Positions 1-6,506 of a DNA stretch of 9,864 bases are shown here, piece by piece. Each line of letters starts with the position of its first letter. The stretch's first letter is position 1. The notes beneath the pieces are model-generated. The model had not been told where the DNA came from and made no database searches. It worked only from the letters and a program-made list of their open reading frames with translations. Location: positions 1 to 9,864 of the forward strand of contig CAMCMW010000033.1 of NCBI GenBank assembly GCA_945876155.1. Direction: 5' to 3'. Source of the stretch: an uncultured Ruminococcus sp. Its GTDB lineage: Bacteria; Bacillota; Clostridia; Oscillospirales; Ruminococcaceae. The translations under genes and the position numbers were made by a program.

Positions 1-569
1 GCGGCGTTCATGTAGAGTGCCGCCGACTCCATTTCAACCCCCAGAACATTCATTTTCTGCCACTTCGCAAGAGAATTGCTGTCGTCATAGAAAGTGTCGC
101 TTGAAAGCACGTTTCCAACATGATAAGCCGCACCCTTTTCCTCTGCCGCCTTTACAGCACTGCTTAACAGACCGTATGACGCTGTAGGGGCATAGGTTCC
201 GGGGAGATTAAACTGTGCGGCAAAATTTGAGTTTGTACAAGCGCCCATTGCGATTATAACGTCACGCAGATTCACAAAGTCCGCAATCGCTCCGGCAGTA
301 CCCACTCTTATAATGTTGTCCACGTCATATTCAGTAAACAGTTCATGGGTGTAAATGCCAATTGACGGAATACCCATTCCGCTGCCCTGGACGGAAATTT
401 CCTTGCCCTTGTATTTTCCGGTGAATCCCAGCATACCTCTTACCTTATTATAGCAGACAGGGTTTTCAAGATAGGTTTTTGCAATGAATTCTGCCCTGAG
501 AGGGTCGCCGGGCATGAGTACGGTTTTGGCAATATCGCCTTTTTCGGCACTGTTATGGGGTGTTGACAT
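1..569 (-). CDS. deoD: Purine nucleoside phosphorylase, DeoD type (5' part, cut by window edge)
   Basis: The enzyme cleaves purine (deoxy)ribonucleosides with phosphate to the free base and (deoxy)ribose-1-phosphate, a cytoplasmic salvage step. Translating the minus strand from the ATG at 567-569 gives 189 codons that continue off the left edge; the usual length is about 235, so roughly four fifths is present. The N-terminus MSTPHNSAEKGDIAKTVLMP is the DeoD family start. It is followed by GDPLRAEF (phosphate-binding Arg near residue 25), VRGMLGFTG, GSGMGIPSIGIY, IIRVGTAGAI (second phosphate-site Arg) and, near residue 180, the VEMESAA segment that binds the ribose. The catalytic Asp expected near residue 204 lies outside the window. 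The start is supported by GAAAGGAAG at about 577-586 and by a promoter upstream. It is transcribed divergently from the sigma-factor operon. The family call is confident; the hexameric state and substrate range are inferred. Confidence 0.95.
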   Translation of the reverse strand, partial: MSTPHNSAEKGDIAKTVLMPGDPLRAEFIAKTYLENPVCYNKVRGMLGFTGKYKGKEISVQGSGMGIPSIGIYTHELFTEYDVDNIIRVGTAGAIADFVNLRDVIIAMGACTNSNFAAQFNLPGTYAPTASYGLLSSAVKAAEEKGAAYHVGNVLSSDTFYDDSNSLAKWQKMNVLGVEMESAALYMNA

Positions 570-616
570 ATATAAAACTTCCTTTCGGTTTAAATTTTGC
601 ATTTATACTTTAAAAT

Positions 617-645
617 ATTATATCACGTCCGAAAAATATTGTAAA
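617..645 (-). promoter_or_regulatory. Sigma-A promoter of deoD
   Basis: On the minus strand, TTTACA (complement of 640-645) and TATAAT (complement of 617-622) are separated by 17 bp. A TGA precedes the -10, giving an extended -10 (TGn). The predicted start near position 610 leaves a leader of about 40 nt before the deoD ATG. Confidence 0.85.
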
Positions 646-656
646 GCAATCTTACA
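640..656. promoter_or_regulatory. Inverted repeat TGTAA-N7-TTACA overlapping the deoD -35
   Basis: The 17-bp element has 5-bp perfect arms around a 7-bp centre and covers the whole -35 hexamer of the deoD promoter. Its position fits a repressor operator. The arms are short and AT-rich, so chance is possible, and it does not match the CcpA cre consensus well. No regulator is assigned. Confidence 0.3.
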
Positions 657-687
657 CGGGCAATAATCCACAAATATTTTATCTCAA

Positions 688-705
688 TTTGTACAATTGT
701 ACAAA
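688..705. promoter_or_regulatory. Perfect 18-bp palindrome, candidate operator
   Basis: The sequence TTTGTACAATTGTACAAA is identical to its reverse complement, and it can also be read as two tandem copies of TTGTACAA. It lies in the divergent intergenic region, 77 bp before the sigma-factor ATG and about 43 bp upstream of the deoD -35. That is a natural place for a dimeric regulator acting on either gene. I could not find a convincing sigma-A promoter for the sigma-factor gene here, so the position of the palindrome relative to that start site is unknown. The binding protein is not identified. Confidence 0.5.
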
Positions 706-781
706 AATTAAACTTTCATGCAGCAATCAGCACAGTTTCAGACACTAATATTATGAATCGGTTCAAAAGGGGGATTTAAAC

Positions 782-1285
782 ATGAATGATTTCAAAACTG
801 ACGCCGAATTAGCACGAAAAGGCGACACAGCAGCTTTTTCCCGACTTTATTCTATGGTATACAAGGAAATGTATCACACAGCATTGTACAATCTGAGAAG
901 TCCGCACGACGCCGCAGACGCAGTAAGCGATACTGTTGCCGACGCTTTTGAAACAATTGGCAGACTGAAAAACGCCGAGGCATTCAGAGCGTGGATAATG
1001 AAAATACTTTTTGCAAAAATCAAAAAGCGGCAGAAAGAGTACATGAACAGTAACGCCGAACTGGACGAGGCACTTATCTACAACGAGGACTTTGATTTCG
1101 ACAGTTCCGAGCTGAAAGACGCCCTTGATTCCCTTGACGAGGAGTCACGCACCATTCTTTCCCTTTCAGTACTGGGAGGCTATAAGAGTATGGAAATAGC
1201 GGAAATAAGCGGTCTGAAAGCCTCGGCGGTGCGCTCAAAGCTTTCAAGGATAAAAGCACAGCTGAGACTGAGCCTTTGCGAATGA
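782..1285 (+). CDS. RNA polymerase sigma factor, sigma-70 family, ECF-like
   Basis: This 167-residue protein has the two-domain layout of an ECF (group 4) sigma factor. Residues ~14-84 form region 2: DAADAVSDTVADAFETIGRL corresponds to the usual DAEDVVQETF-type region 2.2, and AFRAWIMKILFAKIKKR to regions 2.3-2.4, which open and read the -10. Residues ~88-110 are an acidic linker. Residues ~110-163 form region 4, with the helix-turn-helix YKSMEIAEISGLKASAVRSK that contacts the -35. No other sigma regions are present. The start is fixed by AAAAGGGGG about 8 nt upstream of the ATG. The next gene begins 15 bp after the stop with its own strong SD, so the two are almost certainly co-transcribed. 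ECF sigma factors are commonly held by a membrane anti-sigma factor encoded next to them, which makes the downstream membrane protein the likely partner. The regulon is unknown, and no self-type promoter was recognised upstream. Confidence 0.9.
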   Translation: MNDFKTDAELARKGDTAAFSRLYSMVYKEMYHTALYNLRSPHDAADAVSDTVADAFETIGRLKNAEAFRAWIMKILFAKIKKRQKEYMNSNAELDEALIYNEDFDFDSSELKDALDSLDEESRTILSLSVLGGYKSMEIAEISGLKASAVRSKLSRIKAQLRLSLCE

Positions 1286-1300
1286 AAGGAGATAAAGATT

Positions 1301-3502
1301 ATGAGTGAGAAATATAATGATGAGAATGTAAAGAAAATACTCCAGTCTGAAAAAGTTCCGGAACGGCTTGAACCGGAAAACATCAAGAAAATGCTCGACA
1401 GCGGCAGTCACGCCGAAAACCGCAAAAAAATCAAGCACAGAAAAATACTCCGCATTGTTTCTGCGGCAGCGGCAGTTGCAGTTGTTTTAAGCACCTCCGT
1501 TTATTTTATAAAGCCAGTGCTTTATGATAAGGGTATTTTTTATAAGTCTGAGTGTTCTGATTCCATGTACTCAGTTGACTCTATGAAACCGGCGGCGCAG
1601 TACAGCGATGTATACAATTACTTCTACAAGTCCAGCAAATTTACTGAACTGAAAGATAAACTTTTCGGCGGCTTCTCAAACAAGAGCGATAACATGAATA
1701 TGGAAATGGACATTGCCGAGGAAAGCGCAGCTGATGAAGAGGCTGACGATTTACCAAATTACGCATGGGAAAATGAGGATTACGGCAATGACAGTTCTTC
1801 GTTAAGCGATTCGGTCACAAACAATACTGATACAGGCGATGCAGATCAGCAGAAGGACTATTCCGACACATACAGCCAGGAAAACGGCGTTTTAGAGGCT
1901 GACATTGTAAAAACTGACGGAAACAATATTTTCTATGCAAGCGGTGACACTCTCTGCGTTTCACAGGTTGACAGCGGAAATTTCATAAATCCGTACAAAA
2001 CCGATGTGTCTGATTTGCTGGGACTCAGCTATGACGGATTTATCCAGGATATGTATGTCTACAACGGAAAGCTTGTGGTTATCTGCCAATACTACGATTC
2101 AGCCTGGCAGGACGACTGCCTTGTTGAATATGCCTGGTATGAAAATGATAATACCTATACTGTAATATTCGATATCTCCGATAAGCTTACCCTTTCAGAC
2201 TATTATGTTCAGGAGGGCCGCTACAATGATGTGCGCCTTATGGCGGACGGATACCTTTATCTGGTAACGAGCAAGGATATGTACGTTGATTATGACAACA
2301 CGTCTGAAGAGGATTACCAAAAATATATTCCGCAGTACTATGTAGGCGAAGACGGCTGCTATATACCGCCTGAGGACATCATGATTCCAACCCAGGAGAT
2401 AAAGGAAGTCTACAACTACATTTCATTTGTAAATGTGGCAGGACTGAACCTCAACAGCGAAACACCATGCCAGCCGGTTGACGCAAAGTCGATTGCAGGC
2501 TACGCAAACACTATCTACTGCTCACAGGATAATCTCTACGTCGTTGCCGGATATGACGAATCTGAAATCACACGCTTTGCGGTAAGCGGCGGAACGATTA
2601 CACCTCAGGCGTCGGGAAAGGTAAAGGGTTACGTCAATGACCAGTTCTCCATGAGCGAATACAACGGCTATTTCAGAATTGCGGTTACTGAGGACACCTG
2701 GGAAGAATACAACGACCTTGCCGGAGAGGACAGCGCAGTTGCTTCCAGCACAATGGTTTCTCAGAAAAACAGCGTTTACGTCCTTGACATGGGTATGAAC
2801 ATTGTGGGAAGTATCGGGGATTTTGGTCTGAACGAACAGATAAAATCGGTGAATTTCAACGGTGACACTGCCTATGTGGTAACATTCCGCCAGACTGACC
2901 CACTCTATGCCATTGATTTAAGCGACCCGGCAAACCCTATTATACTTGACGAGTTCAAGATTACTGGTTACAGTTCATATATGCAGAAATGGGGCGACGG
3001 ACTCCTTCTCGGTTTCGGCGCAGAGGCTGACGAATCCACCGGCTGGAATACCGGAGTAAAGATGACAATGTTTGACAACAGCGATCCGAATAATCTGCAG
3101 GCACTTGATTCAGCAGTTATATCAATGAGTGAAGGCAGCGGCTGGGTATTTTCCGAGGGTATTTATGAAAGAAAAGCCCTGTTTATCGACCCTGAGAAAA
3201 ATCTTATCGGTTTCCCTCTTGAAATATATAATGATAACTGGGACAACTATTCCTATGTTAATAACAGCATAGTACAGTCCTATCAGTTCTACTCCTTTGA
3301 AAACGGCAGATTTGTCCGGAAAGGTGAGATAAAAAAGGATAATACATCAGACCTTTACTGGTTTGAGAATTTCAGACGAGTGGTTTATATAGACGGTTAT
3401 CTGTATGCCGTTTCGGATAACGAATTCAAGTCCGCAGACGCTGAGACATTCTCAAAGACTGCTGTTGTGGATTTTGAAACTGACAGCTATAGTGAATACT
3501 GA
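1301..3502 (+). CDS. Membrane-anchored beta-propeller domain protein; candidate anti-sigma/sensor partner of the upstream sigma factor
   Basis: This 733-residue protein has a cytoplasmic head (1-48) ending in the basic stretch RKKIKHRK, and one hydrophobic segment (about 49-70, rich in Ala and Val), which gives an N-in, C-out topology. An extracytoplasmic region with a very acidic, Ser/Asn-rich linker follows (about 127-195). YSDTYSQENGVLEADIVKTD at about 187-206 then closely matches the entry signature of the Beta_propel family (PF09826, secreted C-terminal propellers distantly related to WD40). From about 205 to the end, repeated beta-strand blocks such as IFYASGDTLCV, MYVYNGKLVVICQ, GYLYLVTSKDMY, AYVVTFRQTDPLYAIDLSDP and GYLYAVSDNEF indicate propeller blades. 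The head contains VPERLEPENIKKML, resembling the short cytoplasmic sigma-binding heads of some Firmicutes anti-sigma factors. AAAGGAG sits 9 nt before the ATG. The propeller call is strong. The anti-sigma role is inferred from operon position and topology, and the ligand is unknown. It could instead be a target or accessory envelope protein. Confidence 0.85.
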   Translation: MSEKYNDENVKKILQSEKVPERLEPENIKKMLDSGSHAENRKKIKHRKILRIVSAAAAVAVVLSTSVYFIKPVLYDKGIFYKSECSDSMYSVDSMKPAAQYSDVYNYFYKSSKFTELKDKLFGGFSNKSDNMNMEMDIAEESAADEEADDLPNYAWENEDYGNDSSSLSDSVTNNTDTGDADQQKDYSDTYSQENGVLEADIVKTDGNNIFYASGDTLCVSQVDSGNFINPYKTDVSDLLGLSYDGFIQDMYVYNGKLVVICQYYDSAWQDDCLVEYAWYENDNTYTVIFDISDKLTLSDYYVQEGRYNDVRLMADGYLYLVTSKDMYVDYDNTSEEDYQKYIPQYYVGEDGCYIPPEDIMIPTQEIKEVYNYISFVNVAGLNLNSETPCQPVDAKSIAGYANTIYCSQDNLYVVAGYDESEITRFAVSGGTITPQASGKVKGYVNDQFSMSEYNGYFRIAVTEDTWEEYNDLAGEDSAVASSTMVSQKNSVYVLDMGMNIVGSIGDFGLNEQIKSVNFNGDTAYVVTFRQTDPLYAIDLSDPANPIILDEFKITGYSSYMQKWGDGLLLGFGAEADESTGWNTGVKMTMFDNSDPNNLQALDSAVISMSEGSGWVFSEGIYERKALFIDPEKNLIGFPLEIYNDNWDNYSYVNNSIVQSYQFYSFENGRFVRKGEIKKDNTSDLYWFENFRRVVYIDGYLYAVSDNEFKSADAETFSKTAVVDFETDSYSEY

Positions 3503-3517
3503 AACATTAAATCTAAC

Positions 3518-3536
3518 GGGCGACCAATGGTCGCCC
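3518..3536. repeat. Perfect hairpin GGGCGACC-AAT-GGTCGCCC, probable interspersed repeat unit
   Basis: An 8-bp GC-rich perfect stem with a 3-nt loop lies 15 bp after the propeller stop codon and is followed by CTAC. No T-run follows on either strand, so it is not a textbook terminator. It stands out in base composition from the AT-rich surroundings. From memory, GGGCGACC/GGTCGCCC palindromes followed by CCTAC recur between genes in many bacterial genomes, so I read it as one copy of a REP-like element that may also protect the 3' end of the mRNA. Copy number cannot be judged from one window. Confidence 0.5.
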
Positions 3537-3585
3537 CTACATAATAAACTGTCCATACGGAAACAAAAAATATGAAATTATACAA

Positions 3586-3613
3586 AAACTCCCCATCTTC
3601 CGAAGGGGAGTTT
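3586..3613. terminator. Bidirectional Rho-independent terminator between convergent operons
   Basis: AAACTCCCC (3586-3594) pairs with GGGGAGTTT (3605-3613) in a 9-bp perfect stem with a 10-nt loop. On the minus strand the stem runs into TTTTTGT, which gives a good terminator about 20 nt after the adhE stop. On the plus strand it is followed by the T-rich CTGCTTTTATTTTT and can also end the sigma/propeller transcript. Confidence 0.85.
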
Positions 3614-3633
3614 CTGCTTTTATTTTTACAGGA

Positions 3634-6276
3634 TTATTTTCCGTAGTAAGCGAGCATATAGAGGTGCTTGAGTTCGTCAATCTTAGGCAGACGTGGGTTA
3701 GCATTTGTAAACTGGTCATTGAATGCCTTGTATTCAAGGTCTTCAAGAGCGTCCTCATAAACCTTAGGATCAATGTATGATCTCTTGTCCTTTTCTCCTG
3801 CTTCCTTGATTGTCAGCGGAATGTCAACAGTTGTCATAAGGTTTCTTACAGCGTCAGCAAGTGCCTTTACGCCTTCCTGAGTTGATGCGTTCTTCGGAAC
3901 GAATCCCAGGTACTTAGCGATTTCAGCATAACGCTCAGGTGCAATATAGTGGTCGTACTTCGGCCATGCAGCAAACTTTGTAGGTGTCGGCTCGCCGTTG
4001 TACTCGATAACGTGCGGCAGCAGATAAGCGTTTGCAAGACCGTGAGGAATGTGGAACTCACCGCCCAGCTTGTGAGCCAGAGAGTGGTTAACACCCAGGA
4101 ATGCGTTTGTGAATGCCATACCAGCAATACATGACGCATTGTGCATCTTCTCTCTTGAAAGCTCGTCAGCGTTTGCGTATGAGCTTGGGAGATATTCAAA
4201 TACAAGCTTGATTGCGTGGAGTGCAAGAGCGTCTGTGAAGTCGTTTGCAAGGATTGAAACATAAGCTTCAATTGCGTGAGTCAGAACGTCAAGACCTGTA
4301 AATGCTGTTGATGCCTTCGGAACTGTGTAAACGAACTCTGGGTCGATGATAGCGATGTCCGGAGTAAGCTCGTAGTCAGCCAGAGGGTACTTCATGTTCT
4401 TGCTCTTGTCAGAGATAACAGCGAATGAAGTTACTTCTGAACCAGTACCTGATGTTGTCGGGATAGCAACCATCTTAGCCTTCTTGCCCATCTTAGGGAA
4501 CTTGTAAACTCTCTTACGGATATCCATGAACTTCTGAGCCATGCCAACGAAGTCTGCGTCCGGATTCTCGTAGAACAGCCACATTGCCTTAGCTGCGTCC
4601 ATTGCAGAACCGCCGCCGAGGGAGATGATTGTGTCAGGACGGAAGGTGTTCATAACCTCAGTACCCTTCTGAACTGTTGTAAGGTCTGGGTCAGGCTCAA
4701 CATCGCTGAATACTTCGATAATTGGCTTGTTAGCGTTCTTGTGGAGCTGATATAAAACTCTTTCAACATAACCGAACTGAACCATACCAGGGTCAGCAAC
4801 GATCATAACTCTCTTGATGTCAGGCATCTTTGCGAGATACTGAACTGAACCCGGTTCAATATAAATCTTTTCAGGAACCTTAAACCACTGCATATTCAAT
4901 CTCCTCTTTGCAACCTTTTTCTTGTTGATGAGATTCTTAACTGTAACGTTTTCAGAAACTGAGTTTTTACCGTAAGAACCGCAGCCAAGTGTAAGTGACG
5001 GAGCCATTGCATTGTAAACGTCACCGATAGCACCGAATGATGCAGGTGAATTTACTACGATACGGCTTGCCTTCATTGTTTCGCCGTACTTTTCAATAAT
5101 AGCTTCGTTTGTGGAGTGAATAACAGCTGTATGACCAGCACCGTGCTTGAGCATTTCTTCACACATTTCAAAAGCGTGGTCTGTATTGTCAGCCTTTACG
5201 ACTGCGAGAACAGGTGAAAGCTTTTCAAGTGCCAGCGGATATTCTTCAGCGTTTGTACCTCCGATTTCAACGCAAAGTACCTTAGTTTCCTTAGGAATTG
5301 TGATACCAGCCTTTTCAGCAATCTGCCATGGATACTGTCCAACAACCCAAGGCTGAACTGCCATCTTTTCAACGTTGATAACAACGTCCTGAATCTTCTT
5401 TACTTCGTCAGGCTTAGCAAAGTAGCAGCCGTGAATCTTCATGAAGTCAACTGCTTCGTCGTAAACCTCTGTATCAATAATAGCAGCCTGTTCTGATGCA
5501 CAAATCATACCGTTGTCGAATGACTTTGAAAGAATAAGGTCATTAACAGCCTGCTTGATTTTAGCTGTCTTTTCGATGTAGCAAGGTGTGTTGCCAGGAC
5601 CAACGCCAAGTGCCGGCTTACCAGCTGAATAAGCAGCCTTAACCATTCCAGGGCCGCCTGTTGCAAGGATTGTAGCAACGTCAGGGTGATTCATAAGGCA
5701 GCCTGTAGCCTCGATTGACGGATGTTCAATCCACTGGATACAGTCCTTAGGAGCGCCTGCTGCAACTGCTGCATCTCTGATTATCTGAGCCGCTCTGATT
5801 GAGCAGTTCTGAGCATTCGGGTGGAAACCGAAGATGATAGGATTTCTTGTCTTCAGGCTGCTGATAGCCTTGAACATTGTTGTAGAAGTCGGGTTTGTAA
5901 CAGGTGTAACACCGGCAACGATACCAACAGGTTCAGCAATTTCAAGGTAGCCTTCGTTTTCGTTGTCCTCGATAACGCCTACTGTCTTTTCGTGCTTGAT
6001 TGAGTGCCAGATATACTCTGTTGAGAAGATGTTCTTTGTAACCTTGTCCTCAAAGATACCTCTGCCTGTTTCCTCAACAGCCATCTTAGCCAGTTCCATC
6101 TGAGCTGAAAGACCTGCAAGTGAAGCAGCCTTTGTGATTTCGTCGATCTGCTCCTGGTTGAAGTTCATATACTCGTCCAGTGCAACCTTTGCCTTGGCAA
6201 CGAGTTCGTCAATCATTACCTTCGGGTCAACCTGCGGCTGCTCAGCTGTTGTCTTTGGTTCTTTTTCTTTAGCCAT
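3634..6276 (-). CDS. adhE: Bifunctional acetaldehyde-CoA / iron-dependent alcohol dehydrogenase
   Basis: AdhE reduces acetyl-CoA to acetaldehyde and then to ethanol, oxidising two NADH, and is the main redox outlet of ethanol fermenters. The 880-residue length is normal for the fused enzyme. Residues ~15-450 are the CoA-acylating aldehyde dehydrogenase domain, with the catalytic Cys259 in FDNGMICASEQ and the nucleotide-site segment ATGGPGMVKAAYSAGKPALG. A linker (~450-465, KKKVAKRRL) leads to the iron-type alcohol dehydrogenase domain: GGGSAMD at 554-560, the IPTTSGTGSEVT motif, and metal ligands Asp663, His667, His731 and His745 in GLDVLTHAIEAY and NHSLAHKLGGEFHIPHG. AdhE family members form filaments (spirosomes). 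AGGAGG sits 8 nt before the ATG. The gene is a single transcription unit with a near-consensus promoter and a Rex operator, so it is expected to be highly expressed and induced when NADH is high. No residue expected for activity is missing. Confidence 0.98.
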   Translation of the reverse strand: MAKEKEPKTTAEQPQVDPKVMIDELVAKAKVALDEYMNFNQEQIDEITKAASLAGLSAQMELAKMAVEETGRGIFEDKVTKNIFSTEYIWHSIKHEKTVGVIEDNENEGYLEIAEPVGIVAGVTPVTNPTSTTMFKAISSLKTRNPIIFGFHPNAQNCSIRAAQIIRDAAVAAGAPKDCIQWIEHPSIEATGCLMNHPDVATILATGGPGMVKAAYSAGKPALGVGPGNTPCYIEKTAKIKQAVNDLILSKSFDNGMICASEQAAIIDTEVYDEAVDFMKIHGCYFAKPDEVKKIQDVVINVEKMAVQPWVVGQYPWQIAEKAGITIPKETKVLCVEIGGTNAEEYPLALEKLSPVLAVVKADNTDHAFEMCEEMLKHGAGHTAVIHSTNEAIIEKYGETMKASRIVVNSPASFGAIGDVYNAMAPSLTLGCGSYGKNSVSENVTVKNLINKKKVAKRRLNMQWFKVPEKIYIEPGSVQYLAKMPDIKRVMIVADPGMVQFGYVERVLYQLHKNANKPIIEVFSDVEPDPDLTTVQKGTEVMNTFRPDTIISLGGGSAMDAAKAMWLFYENPDADFVGMAQKFMDIRKRVYKFPKMGKKAKMVAIPTTSGTGSEVTSFAVISDKSKNMKYPLADYELTPDIAIIDPEFVYTVPKASTAFTGLDVLTHAIEAYVSILANDFTDALALHAIKLVFEYLPSSYANADELSREKMHNASCIAGMAFTNAFLGVNHSLAHKLGGEFHIPHGLANAYLLPHVIEYNGEPTPTKFAAWPKYDHYIAPERYAEIAKYLGFVPKNASTQEGVKALADAVRNLMTTVDIPLTIKEAGEKDKRSYIDPKVYEDALEDLEYKAFNDQFTNANPRLPKIDELKHLYMLAYYGK

Positions 6277-6333
6277 CTGAGTTTCCTCCTGTAAAATAAA
6301 AAATAAAATTTATTAAATTCATCTTTCAAATGG

Positions 6334-6351
6334 TTGTTAATTTCTTAACAA
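6334..6351. promoter_or_regulatory. Rex operator (redox-sensing repressor box) of adhE
   Basis: TTGTTAA-TTTC-TTAACAA is a perfect 18-bp inverted repeat matching the Rex box described for clostridia and relatives (TTGTTAANNNNTTAACAA). Rex binds DNA when NAD+ is high and is released by NADH; adhE is a classic Rex target in that group. The box begins 4 bp downstream of the adhE -10 and covers the predicted transcription start, an ideal repression position. The rex gene is not in this window. Confidence 0.88.
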
Positions 6352-6355
6352 TGTC

Positions 6356-6384
6356 ATTATACCACATTGTTATTTTTTTGTCAA
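6356..6384 (-). promoter_or_regulatory. Strong sigma-A promoter of adhE
   Basis: On the minus strand, TTGACA (complement of 6379-6384), a 17-bp spacer and TATAAT (complement of 6356-6361) match consensus at all 12 positions, and TGG before the -10 adds the extended -10 element. The predicted start near 6349 gives a leader of about 70 nt. A promoter this strong suits a highly expressed gene held by a repressor. Confidence 0.93.
6367..6384. promoter_or_regulatory. Possible second, degenerate Rex half-site pair over the adhE -35
   Basis: TTGTTAT-TTTT-TTGTCAA keeps 11 of the 14 conserved arm positions of the Rex box. It covers the -35 and part of the spacer, and its centre lies 33 bp (about three helical turns) from the perfect box. 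The T-run makes some of the match cheap, so this is tentative. Confidence 0.35.
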
Positions 6385-6506
6385 TAGGCACACGAAAATA
6401 ATTTATACTGAATTATATACATATTTTCGCCGATATTTCCGGCATTATGCCAAATAATTTTTTGATAAAACTTATAGGTAAAATTGTCCGGTCAGCTACT
6501 ATTGAA
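6385..6506. other. Intergenic region upstream of adhE with two mutually exclusive small hairpins
   Basis: GCCG (6429-6432) can pair with CGGC (6440-6443), and GGCA (6441-6444) with TGCC (6448-6451). The two stems share GGC and cannot form together. On the plus strand the second is followed by AAATAATTTTTT, but no plus-strand gene ends here. On the minus strand, where the 6507-6953 gene ends, no T-run follows. No gene is seen in the stretch. Confidence 0.4.

Noticed and set aside
640..656. CcpA cre site at the deoD promoter
   Set aside because: The spacing and central CG of the cre consensus are missing; kept only as an unassigned inverted repeat.
484..666. 60-codon plus-strand frame
   Set aside because: It lies mostly antisense to the start and promoter of deoD, with no SD and no recognisable domain.
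1074..1438. Three overlapping minus-strand frames of 61-68 codons
   Set aside because: They are antisense shadows of the sigma-factor gene and the start of the propeller gene, whose coding evidence is strong.
3518..3536. Intrinsic terminator for the propeller gene
   Set aside because: Stem is strong but no T-run follows on either strand; the hairpin at 3586-3613 is the better terminator.
3537..3773. 78-codon minus-strand frame across the adhE stop
   Set aside because: It overlaps the adhE 3' end and the terminator and has no SD.
3867..4271. 134-codon minus-strand frame
   Set aside because: It is a frame-shifted shadow inside adhE; the composition is Leu/Ser/Thr-rich without any domain.
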